A stretch of 64,000 nucleotides of DNA from Listeria weihenstephanensis (GTDB lineage: Bacteria; Bacillota; Bacilli; Lactobacillales; Listeriaceae), in NCBI RefSeq assembly GCF_003534205.1, contig NZ_CP011102.1:2740036-2804035 (forward strand), read 5' to 3'. Below, in pieces: positions 1-7,536 of the stretch. Under the pieces are notes generated by a model. It had not been told where the DNA came from and searched no databases. It saw only the letters and a program-made list of their open reading frames with translations. The position numbers and the translations under genes were made by a program. Position 1 is the first letter of the stretch, and every line of letters begins with the position of its first letter.

Positions 1-1631
1 GCCGTTCTAAATTCACAGAAATAACTATCGCTGCCGTGCTCCATTTGCAGATTATTAATACAGCCAAAACCGGAGTTATCGAACAGCAGAATGTTGATTT
101 TGTGGTTATATTGCAGTGCCGTGATAAACTCGGAATGAAGCATTAGGAAACTGCCGTCACCCGCCATCGCATATACTTCTTGTTCTGGCGCAGCGAGTTT
201 AGCGCCCAGTGAACCGGAAATTTCATACCCCATGCACGAATATCCGTATTCTAAATGGTACGTGTTTGGAACAAGTGGGTTCCAGAGTCGTTGCAAGTCA
301 CCAGGTAAAGAGCCAGCTGCCCCAACTACGATGCTATCTTCGGCAACTGTATCATTAATTGCAAGAAACGCTGCCGTTTGCGATAATTCCGTATTTAGCG
401 CATCCGAATATTCATTTAAAATTTCTTGTGAAAATTGGTTCTTAATTTCTGGGTCAAAATTATCACGCTTAAACGTTATATTAGCAAGGCGATCGCGCTC
501 TACAAGCCATGTTGCTTTCAAAGTCGCCACTTCCGTGCCATACGTTGTTTCATAATTACCGAGTCGTTCAGCAAGAAGTTCGAGTGTCACTCTTGCATCC
601 GCCACCACTTGGAAAGCATCTAATTTATACGCTTGCGGGCGGCTCACATTGATGTTCAAAAAGCGTGTTTTGTCCCAATTAAAAGCCGTTTTTGATGACG
701 TCGTGAAATCCGTATATCGCGTGCCGATTCCAATCACCAAATCTGCGTTTCGAATCACCGAGTTGGCAGCACTTGTACCGAGGATTCCCGTCCCACCTAG
801 GTTATTTTTGAATTGAAATTCTACCGTTGATTTCCCAGCATGCGTCTCCACTAGCGGGATATTATGTTTTTCCGAAATAGCGATCAATACCTCGCGAGCT
901 TCCGAATAACGCGCGCCACCGCCAACAATGATCACAGGTCGTTTACTTTCCCTGATCCGTTCCAGCGCCCCAACAAGTTCCCGTTCCGTCGGTGCTTTGC
1001 GATCGATATAATGAATCCGCTTTTCAAAAAATGCTTCGTCAAAATCGTACGCCTCGCCTTCCGTATCCTGACAAATACAAACCGTTGCAGGACCTGATGT
1101 TGCCGGGTTCGTCATCACTTCAAAAGCGCGTAACAAACTGCTCATCAACTGCTCGGGACGCGTCACCCGATCCCAATACCGAGAAACTGGCTTCAGCGCG
1201 TCATTCGTCGTCACCACCGCACTATAATCCTGCTCCAATTGTTGCAGAACTGGATCTGGTTGTCGCGTCGCAAATGTATCCGCTGGCAAAAGCAATACAG
1301 GAATATTATTCGCAAATGCCGTCCCAGCTGCCGCCACTAGATTCGCCGATCCAGGACCTGCCGATGTGGAAATCGCAAAGATCTTTTTCCGCAAGTTTTG
1401 TTTCGCAAAAGCGATCGCTGCATGTGTCATTCCTTGCTCATTTTTGCCTTGGATCACTTTCAAATGACCTGGATCTTCTTCCAATGCCTGACCGATTCCG
1501 ACCACATTCCCATGTCCAAAAACTTGAAATAACCCTTCGACGTATGGCGTAATTTTGCCATCAATCGCGACATACTGCTGATTGATAAATTTTATTAAAG
1601 CTTGTGCCGTTGTTAGGCGAATCGTTCCCAT
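1..1631 (-). CDS. iolD: 3D-(3,5/4)-trihydroxycyclohexane-1,2-dione hydrolase IolD (C-terminus outside window)
   Basis: This thiamine-diphosphate enzyme opens the ring of the inositol-derived diketone to give 5-deoxy-glucuronate. The reading frame is open for 543 codons from an ATG at 1631 preceded by an AGAGGTGG ribosome binding site, and it runs off the left edge, so roughly the last 95 residues of a family usually near 637 are missing. Near the N-terminus is GHGNVVGIGQ, with the family's diphosphate-side residues. The ThDP motif is visible as GDGSFLMLHSE followed about 25 residues later by NSGFGC. It starts 20 bases after iolC and is the last visible gene of the iolA-B-C-D run. Recognition is strong and only the missing end limits it. 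Confidence 0.95.
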   Translation of the reverse strand, partial: MGTIRLTTAQALIKFINQQYVAIDGKITPYVEGLFQVFGHGNVVGIGQALEEDPGHLKVIQGKNEQGMTHAAIAFAKQNLRKKIFAISTSAGPGSANLVAAAGTAFANNIPVLLLPADTFATRQPDPVLQQLEQDYSAVVTTNDALKPVSRYWDRVTRPEQLMSSLLRAFEVMTNPATSGPATVCICQDTEGEAYDFDEAFFEKRIHYIDRKAPTERELVGALERIRESKRPVIIVGGGARYSEAREVLIAISEKHNIPLVETHAGKSTVEFQFKNNLGGTGILGTSAANSVIRNADLVIGIGTRYTDFTTSSKTAFNWDKTRFLNINVSRPQAYKLDAFQVVADARVTLELLAERLGNYETTYGTEVATLKATWLVERDRLANITFKRDNFDPEIKNQFSQEILNEYSDALNTELSQTAAFLAINDTVAEDSIVVGAAGSLPGDLQRLWNPLVPNTYHLEYGYSCMGYEISGSLGAKLAAPEQEVYAMAGDGSFLMLHSEFITALQYNHKINILLFDNSGFGCINNLQMEHGSDSYFCEFRT

Positions 1632-1651
1632 TTTATCTTCCACCTCTTTTT

Positions 1652-2629
1652 TTAAACTTGTGCCGCAATCAAATCTTCAATCTCCGAAACACTTGGCATC
1701 GCCTCAGATGAACTATGTTTACTAACCACGATCGAAGCCGAAGCACTTCCAAATTTCAGCGCTGTTTCAATCGATTCTCCAGTAATAAGCGCGTACAGGA
1801 ACGCCGAAGCATAAGAATCTCCCGCACCAAATGTTTTCAAAACCTTCGTCATGTAAGCCTTGCCGCGGAACGTTTCGCCTGATTTTGTGTAGGCGTATGA
1901 ACCTTCCACACCGTGTTTAATCACGATCAACTCTGGCGTATGCCCAAATAGTGCCGTCACTGTTGCCGCGTTTTCACCACCAACATGATTTTCTAACATA
2001 TCAAATTCATCACGCGTTCCAATAACGATATTCGCCTGCTCAGCAACCAGCTGATAATAAACCGCCGTTTCTTCCGTTGTTTTCCACGTATAAGGACGAT
2101 AATCCAATTCAAAAACAATTTTCACATCGTGCTGACGCGCCAATTGAACCGTTTTCAAAATCGCTTCACGAGAAGGACTTTGCGACAACGCCGTACCCGA
2201 AATCACGAGTGCTTTTGTGTTTTTTATATAATCTTCATTGATTTCATCCGTTTGCAAATATAAATCCGCTACCTGATCACGATACATTAAAATGCTACAC
2301 TCATCTGGACTCTTAATCTCCGTAAACGCAAGCCCCGTCTTATGTCCATCCTTATCCACGATCATTTCTGACGTATCCACACCGACATTGCGCATATATT
2401 GTTCAATAAAACGGCCATGTTGATCATCTGGAATTTTGCCGACAAAACCAACTTTCAAGCCTAATTTCGCCGTCCCAATCGCGATATTCGCAGGCGATCC
2501 TCCCACATATTTAGAAAAAGTCATCGTTTCTTCCATCGGACGATTATACTCTACCGCGTTCAAGTCGATACAAGCACGCCCCACTGCGATAACATCATAT
2601 TTTTTCGAATCATCAAATTGATATTTCAT
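1652..2629 (-). CDS. iolC: 5-dehydro-2-deoxygluconokinase IolC
   Basis: This PfkB-family sugar kinase phosphorylates 5-dehydro-2-deoxygluconate (DKG). In B. subtilis the product, DKG-6-phosphate, is the inducer that releases IolR. The protein has 325 residues, the usual length. It shows the PfkB N-terminal glycine pattern (KYVGGSPANIAIG, near residue 40) and the C-terminal catalytic motif TFGAGDSYASAF (near residue 268), whose Asp is the general base. A GAGGAGG ribosome binding site precedes MKYQF. It sits 16 bases after iolB, consistent with one transcript. Confidence 0.96.
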   Translation of the reverse strand: MKYQFDDSKKYDVIAVGRACIDLNAVEYNRPMEETMTFSKYVGGSPANIAIGTAKLGLKVGFVGKIPDDQHGRFIEQYMRNVGVDTSEMIVDKDGHKTGLAFTEIKSPDECSILMYRDQVADLYLQTDEINEDYIKNTKALVISGTALSQSPSREAILKTVQLARQHDVKIVFELDYRPYTWKTTEETAVYYQLVAEQANIVIGTRDEFDMLENHVGGENAATVTALFGHTPELIVIKHGVEGSYAYTKSGETFRGKAYMTKVLKTFGAGDSYASAFLYALITGESIETALKFGSASASIVVSKHSSSEAMPSVSEIEDLIAAQV

Positions 2630-2645
2630 TTCACGTTTCTCCTCC

Positions 2646-3455
2646 TCATTTTCGATCTAAAATCCATTCATGCGCCGGATCATTGTGGAAATTCCACGTC
2701 CGCACAGGTCCCGCCATCACATTTAAATAATAAGAAGTATAGCCATCGGGCACACCAACTGGATGATACCCCGCCGGAACAAGCACCACATTGCGATTTT
2801 CCACCGTCATCGTCTCATCAATCGACCGATCATCTGTATAAACCCGTTGAAAAACAAAACCTTGCGGTGGATTCATCTCATGATAATACGACTCCTCCAA
2901 AAATGACTCTACCGGCAAATTATCCTGATCGTGCTTATGCGGTGGGTAGCTCGACCAGTTGCCGCCTTCCGTATACACTTCCACGACCAGCAAGCTATTC
3001 GCTGTCGTCACCGAATCAGGCAAAATATTATGCACCGTCCGCTTATTATTATATTTCCCGCGCTGTTCCGTCGAATTCGCCTCCGCAGGAATCAAAGTTG
3101 TTGGCAATTGCTTTTCTGATGGCGCATAGCACAGTGCCACACGCGCCACATCCGATTCCCCCGTCACTCGAAACGCTCGATCATTGGAGATATAAACACT
3201 ATCCGTCGGTACCTGTTCAAAAACACTTGATCGACGCCCAATATTCACAAAAGTCGCGTCATGATCCGTCACCGTTATTCTCCCAGTGAGCGCTACAACA
3301 CAAACTTCCAATTTCCCAAGCGACTCCTCATACGTCTCACCCTGCGCTAAATCGATCATTTTAAAACCGACATATTTTAGCGGAGAATCTCCACCAATCG
3401 CCACATCTTGCACGACTTTATTCGCAGTTTCTGGTTTCCGAAGTAAATTTACCAT
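2646..3455 (-). CDS. iolB: 5-deoxy-glucuronate isomerase IolB
   Basis: A bicupin isomerase that converts 5-deoxy-glucuronate, the IolD product, to 5-dehydro-2-deoxygluconate, the IolC substrate. The protein has 269 residues, the family length. The metal-ligand region is visible as SSYPPHKHDQDNLPVE with two His residues, and a later cupin strand reads VPAGYHPVGVPDGY. The start has a GGGAGGTG ribosome binding site. It lies 16 bases after iolA and before iolC, so the enzymes of consecutive steps are adjacent. Confidence 0.96.
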   Translation of the reverse strand: MVNLLRKPETANKVVQDVAIGGDSPLKYVGFKMIDLAQGETYEESLGKLEVCVVALTGRITVTDHDATFVNIGRRSSVFEQVPTDSVYISNDRAFRVTGESDVARVALCYAPSEKQLPTTLIPAEANSTEQRGKYNNKRTVHNILPDSVTTANSLLVVEVYTEGGNWSSYPPHKHDQDNLPVESFLEESYYHEMNPPQGFVFQRVYTDDRSIDETMTVENRNVVLVPAGYHPVGVPDGYTSYYLNVMAGPVRTWNFHNDPAHEWILDRK

Positions 3456-3471
3456 CCTCGATCACACCTCC

Positions 3472-4938
3472 CTATTCGTCAAAATTCGGTTTTGGATAAC
3501 GCGCGGTTACCACTTTTTTACGAGTATAAAAATCTACACTATCTTTACCGTTCGCATGCAGCGTTCCGAAGAAAGAAGATTTCCAACCAGAGAATGGGAA
3601 GAACGCCATCGGAGCAGGCACACCAAGGTTCACGCCAAGCATTCCAGCATCGATGTTCTCACGGAAGTACCGAATCGCCGAAGCATTCGTCGAGAATAGA
3701 CAAGCCCCATTCGCAAACTCCGATTCATTCGCAATCGCGATTCCTTCTTTCAAGTTTTTCACCCGAATAATCGATAGAACCGGCGCGAAAATCTCATCCT
3801 TCCAAATCGTCATATCGGTTGTCACACCGTCAAAAATCGTTGGTCCCACAAAATAACCATCATCAAGCGCATCACTTCTGCCATCATATACCAGATTCGC
3901 ACCTTCCGCGATTCCTTTTTCGATATAATCAAGCGTCCGTTGTTTGTTCTCCGCACGAATCACCGGGCCTAAGAAAACACCATCATCGAGGCCGTTACCA
4001 ATCTTGATCTGGCTCGCACGTTCCTTTAACTTAGCGATAAACGCATCCGCAATCGATTCTTCCACCGTCACGACCGCACATGCCATGCACCGCTCACCCG
4101 CAGAACCAAAAGCCGCCGCGATAATGTTCGTAAGCGCATCATCCATGTTCGCATCCGCAAGCACGATTGTATGATTTTTCGCACCCGTCAAAGCCTGCAC
4201 CCGTTTCAAGTTCTCGCTTCCTTTTTTGAAAACGTACTCACCAACTGGCTTAGATCCAACAAACGAAACCGCTTTAATTTCAGGATGTTCCAAAATACCA
4301 TTCACCACATCATGCGCACCGTAAACGACATTGAACACGCCGTCTGGAAGTCCCGCTTCTGTAAATAACTCCACAATTTTTTCGGTTAATAAAGGCGTAC
4401 GTTCCGAAGGCTTCAAAATAAACGTATTGCCGACCGCGATCGCCATTGGGAACATCCAACATGGCACCATCATTGGGAAGTTAAACGGCGCAATCCCACC
4501 AACAACACCAATCGGATAACGGTAATTCGTTGCCTCCACATCCGTTGCAATCGATGCCAGCGAATCTCCCATCATAAGTGTCGGTGCACCAGCTGCGAAC
4601 TCCACATTCTCAATGCCGCGTTGCACTTCACCAAGCGACTCCGTCAAATTTTTCCCATTTTCAAGCGTAATCAGCCGTGCCAATTCTTCTTTATTTTGGA
4701 GTAACAACTGCTGATAATTAAATAAAATCCGAGCTCGGCGAGGAACCGCAATATTCCGCCATTTTTCAAAAGCCGTTGCCGCTACTTGCGCCGCATAATC
4801 AAAATCCTCCCGCGTCGAAATCGGCACTTGCGCCACAACTTCCTTCGTCGCCGGATTATACACATCCTCATAAACTTTCGTCTTGCTCGCTACCCATTCC
4901 CCATTTATAAAGTTTTTCAGCTTTCTAACCTCTGCCAT
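3472..4938 (-). CDS. iolA: Methylmalonate-semialdehyde dehydrogenase (CoA-acylating) IolA/MmsA
   Basis: Last step of inositol breakdown: malonate semialdehyde to acetyl-CoA and CO2, using NAD and CoA. The protein has 488 residues from [10 protein letters not shown], the normal MmsA length. I chose this ATG because GAAGGAGG lies 7 bases upstream; the frame is open for another 30 codons upstream, but that stretch covers the cre-like site and has no good ribosome binding site. Aldehyde dehydrogenase motifs are seen: PFNFPMM near residue 150, [11 protein letters not shown] near 230 and the catalytic Cys in [10 protein letters not shown] near 280. It is the first gene of the minus-strand iol run, divergent from iolR. 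Confidence 0.96.
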   Translation of the reverse strand: MAEVRKLKNFINGEWVASKTKVYEDVYNPATKEVVAQVPISTREDFDYAAQVAATAFEKWRNIAVPRRARILFNYQQLLLQNKEELARLITLENGKNLTESLGEVQRGIENVEFAAGAPTLMMGDSLASIATDVEATNYRYPIGVVGGIAPFNFPMMVPCWMFPMAIAVGNTFILKPSERTPLLTEKIVELFTEAGLPDGVFNVVYGAHDVVNGILEHPEIKAVSFVGSKPVGEYVFKKGSENLKRVQALTGAKNHTIVLADANMDDALTNIIAAAFGSAGERCMACAVVTVEESIADAFIAKLKERASQIKIGNGLDDGVFLGPVIRAENKQRTLDYIEKGIAEGANLVYDGRSDALDDGYFVGPTIFDGVTTDMTIWKDEIFAPVLSIIRVKNLKEGIAIANESEFANGACLFSTNASAIRYFRENIDAGMLGVNLGVPAPMAFFPFSGWKSSFFGTLHANGKDSVDFYTRKKVVTARYPKPNFDE

Positions 4939-4956
4939 TCCATTTCCTCCTTCATA

Positions 4957-4971
4957 TATAAACGCTTTCAT
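4957..4971 (-). promoter_or_regulatory. cre-like CcpA site before iolA
   Basis: On the minus strand ATGAAAGCGTTTATA matches the cre consensus WTGNAANCGNWNNCW at all fixed positions except the penultimate C. It lies between the divergent promoter region and the iolA ribosome binding site, where a bound CcpA would block elongation. B. subtilis iol is known to be repressed by CcpA through cre sites inside the operon. Confidence 0.65.
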
Positions 4972-5034
4972 AATTCCAATCGTAAAAGATGAGCTAATTC
5001 GACCGAAAGATAACCGTTCAGAAGTCATCTCTTG

Positions 5035-5051
5035 GTTACATCTTGATTACA
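5035..5051. promoter_or_regulatory. IolR operator candidate 1 (iolA side)
   Basis: GTTACATCTTGATTACA. The same 17-base pattern recurs at 5162-5178 with changes only at the middle base and near the end. It lies 97 bases upstream of the iolA start, in the divergent iolA-iolR region. That a DeoR-type IolR binds it is inference from the pairing and position. Confidence 0.55.
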
Positions 5052-5161
5052 TTCTATACTTACAATGAGTAAATGTCAACCATGAATTTACGTTTTTCAA
5101 TCAAAAGATAACCACTAATCCTTATTAAACCAAGGAAATATATCAAAAAACGCATATTATT

Positions 5162-5198
5162 GTTACATGTTGATTAACTTTTGAATATGTGTTAAAAT
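5162..5198 (+). promoter_or_regulatory. iolR promoter overlapping operator candidate 2
   Basis: A sigma-A promoter is seen as TTGATT (5170-5175), a 17-base spacer and TAAAAT (5193-5198). The -35 box lies inside the repeat GTTACATGTTGATTAAC (5162-5178), which matches 5035-5051. A second small inverted motif TAAC-CAA-GTTA follows near 5200. The overlap suggests autorepression of iolR. Confidence 0.6.
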
Positions 5199-5233
5199 TT
5201 AACCAAGTTACCAACCGGATAGGAGAATGACAA

Positions 5234-5986
5234 ATGAAGGAAAAAAGGCTCCAATTAGTGGAAGAGTTTATTCAAGAAAAAGGCACGGCGTCCCTAGACG
5301 AATTATGTGAGCACTTCAACGTCTCCAAGAATACAATTCGTCGCGATATTAATAAGATCCTCGAAAACGGCACCATTCAAAAAGTGTACGGTGGCGTCAC
5401 CACAACATCTGACCGCTTGATTCCTTTTGAGAATCGCGATCATTCTAACCAAGAAGAGAAACAAATCATCGGAGAAATTGCTGCCGGGTATATAGAAGAA
5501 GACGAAATCATTTTCATCGATTCCGGTACAACGACACGCAACATCATCGAATTTTTGCCGAAAGGAATCAAAGTCACATTGCTGACGAATAGCCTGGATA
5601 TTATCAACGCTGCCGCGACCCTGGAAAATATTAATTTGATCATTATCGGTAACAACTACAAGCGCAAAACCAAGTCATTTGTAGGCATGGACGACTCGAA
5701 TACAATTGATAAATACAACGTGAATAAAGCTTTCATGGCAGCAACTGGGGTCTCGATTTCACACGGTCTAACAAACTCGGACCTGCTCGAATATGAGATT
5801 AAAAAGCGAATTGTGAGCAAAACCGAAGACATCTTTTTACTCGCTGATCAATCCAAATACGATAAGTCCACATTGCTCACCTATTGCCCATTAGAAGATG
5901 TGAGTACAATCGTTACCGCGCAACCACTTTCAGAAGAATACACTGCTTTTTGTGAAGAACATAATATCCAAATCGCGACCAAATAA
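5234..5986 (+). CDS. iolR: DeoR-family regulator of inositol catabolism, IolR-type
   Basis: A 250-residue DeoR-family repressor. The N-terminal winged helix-turn-helix is clear (SLDELCEHFNVSKNTIRRDI, residues 20-39). The effector domain carries the phosphosugar-binding signature FIDSGTTTRNIIEF near residue 95. It is divergent from iolA and a ribosome binding site (GATAGGAGA) precedes the ATG. Assignment as IolR comes from position and family; the sequence alone says DeoR. By analogy with B. subtilis the inducer would be DKG-6-phosphate made by IolC. The tautomerase gene follows 20 bases later on the same strand. Confidence 0.85.
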   Translation: MKEKRLQLVEEFIQEKGTASLDELCEHFNVSKNTIRRDINKILENGTIQKVYGGVTTTSDRLIPFENRDHSNQEEKQIIGEIAAGYIEEDEIIFIDSGTTTRNIIEFLPKGIKVTLLTNSLDIINAAATLENINLIIIGNNYKRKTKSFVGMDDSNTIDKYNVNKAFMAATGVSISHGLTNSDLLEYEIKKRIVSKTEDIFLLADQSKYDKSTLLTYCPLEDVSTIVTAQPLSEEYTAFCEEHNIQIATK

Positions 5987-6006
5987 TAGAATGAGGAGAT
6001 TTTAAA

Positions 6007-6396
6007 ATGCCATTATTACGATTTGATTTAATTAAAGGACGCGATGCCGCGGACGTAAAAAAATTGCTAGATACCGCGCATGATGCGATGGTAGAAGCGT
6101 TTGACGTACCTGCGAGTGACCGCTATCAAGTAGTCCACCAACATGAACCGTACGAAATGATCATGGAGGATACAGGACTTGGATACGAGCGAACAGAAAA
6201 ATTTGTACTATTAAGTATTGTGAGCAAGAAGCGTACCGCAGAACAAAAACAACGATTATACACACTGACGGCAGAACGACTCGCTTCTATTTGCGGGATT
6301 CCATCAACCGATTTGATGATTTCGATTACGGAGAATGAAGATGCAGACTGGAGTTTCGGTTTAGGCGAAGCGCAGTTTATCACTGGAAAATTATAA
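6007..6396 (+). CDS. Tautomerase-superfamily protein
   Basis: A 129-residue protein of the 4-oxalocrotonate tautomerase/MIF superfamily (Tautomerase_2 type). After removal of Met it exposes Pro1 ([11 protein letters not shown]), the catalytic base of this superfamily. The length is typical of the larger fused-type members. A GAGGAGA ribosome binding site precedes the ATG. It lies 20 bases downstream of iolR and before a terminator, so the two are probably co-transcribed and its substrate could be an inositol-pathway keto/enol compound; that link is inference. Confidence 0.85.
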   Translation: MPLLRFDLIKGRDAADVKKLLDTAHDAMVEAFDVPASDRYQVVHQHEPYEMIMEDTGLGYERTEKFVLLSIVSKKRTAEQKQRLYTLTAERLASICGIPSTDLMISITENEDADWSFGLGEAQFITGKL

Positions 6397-6400
6397 AAAT

Positions 6401-6460
6401 AAGTCATGCGTATAAAAACAGCTGAAAAGCTAATTTTATACGCATGACTTGTCTTATTTT
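6401..6460. terminator. Terminator after tautomerase gene
   Basis: A perfect 17-base inverted repeat (AAGTCATGCGTATAAAA at 6401-6417 and its complement at 6434-6450), then a T-rich run. It sits between convergent genes and probably also serves yhaM. Confidence 0.85.
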
Positions 6461-6506
6461 AAATATTTGTATTCCGAGGTTAAACCAATTATCTCAACGT
6501 TTCCAT

Positions 6507-7445
6507 TCAAAAATTCGGATTATAAAACGAACGATTATCCAATCCAAATACACGTTCTGAAAATTCACCTGGTTTAGTATGGCGCAAAGCTTTATCCATC
6601 ATGTTCATCGTTGCATCCATCAAATCAATCTGATGCAAAATCTCAGCCTCTCTCACAAGCGGTGGTTTAGGGCTTCCCCATTCACCTTTGCCATGATGAC
6701 TTAATAAAACATGTTTCAGAATAACCACTTCTTCGCCTTCAATTCCAAGCTCATCCGCCATCTTGCTCACTTCTTCCACCACAATTGAAATATGCCCGAT
6801 CAAATTACCTTCCAACGTATACGTAGTGGAAATTGGACCAGAAAGCTCAATAACCTTACCCATATCATGTAAAATAACCCCTGCATACAACAAATCGCGA
6901 TCTACCGTTGGATAAAGATCGGCAATCGCCTTCGCGAGTCGCAACATCGATACCACGTGAAAACTAAGTCCCGAGACAAACTCATGATGATGGCGAACCG
7001 CTGCCGGATAATCAAAGAAATCATCTTGATACTTCTTCAAAAGAGCACGCGTAATCCGTTGTAAATTAGGATTTTGCATCTCAAAAATATATTTTGTAAC
7101 CTCTTCACTCATCTCAGCCTTATCAATTGGCGCCGTCTCCATAAATTGGCCAATACTCACACCATCAAGCCCTGTCGACTGCCTAATTTGGCGAATTTTC
7201 AACTGCTTTCTACCGCGATAATTCTGCACTTCACCGACGATATTCACGATATTTTGACTTGCATAATTCTCCTCATCACTGTCCGAGATATCCCACAGTT
7301 TCGCTTCAAGCTCGCCTGATTTATCCTGTAATACCAACGATAAAAACGGCTTACCATTACTTGCAATTCCTTTTGTGCTCGACTTTATTAATAAATATAA
7401 ATCTAGCCCCTCGCCAACTTCATAATCCAATAACTTCTTGTCCAT
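6507..7445 (-). CDS. yhaM: 3'-5' exoribonuclease YhaM
   Basis: A 312-residue protein with an N-terminal OB-fold nucleic-acid-binding region (about residues 10-100) and an HD-type hydrolase domain. The metal-binding HD dyad is visible in [15 protein letters not shown] near residue 190, with other His residues in [15 protein letters not shown] and [18 protein letters not shown]. YhaM is known as a broad 3'-5' exonuclease in Firmicutes. It lies 91 bases downstream of yhaN in the same direction, as in Bacillus and Listeria. Confidence 0.93.
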   Translation of the reverse strand: MDKKLLDYEVGEGLDLYLLIKSSTKGIASNGKPFLSLVLQDKSGELEAKLWDISDSDEENYASQNIVNIVGEVQNYRGRKQLKIRQIRQSTGLDGVSIGQFMETAPIDKAEMSEEVTKYIFEMQNPNLQRITRALLKKYQDDFFDYPAAVRHHHEFVSGLSFHVVSMLRLAKAIADLYPTVDRDLLYAGVILHDMGKVIELSGPISTTYTLEGNLIGHISIVVEEVSKMADELGIEGEEVVILKHVLLSHHGKGEWGSPKPPLVREAEILHQIDLMDATMNMMDKALRHTKPGEFSERVFGLDNRSFYNPNF

Positions 7446-7536
7446 CTCTTCATCGCCTACTTTCTCCAGTCCATTATTCGTCTCTAATAGCTCAAAATAT
7501 AATTAAAAATAGGTCTACATTCCAAACTTTACCCTT

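Noticed and set aside
232-1552. Overlapping plus-strand open frames opposite iolD
   Set aside because: They are shadows of the continuous minus-strand iolD frame, which has clear ThDP motifs.
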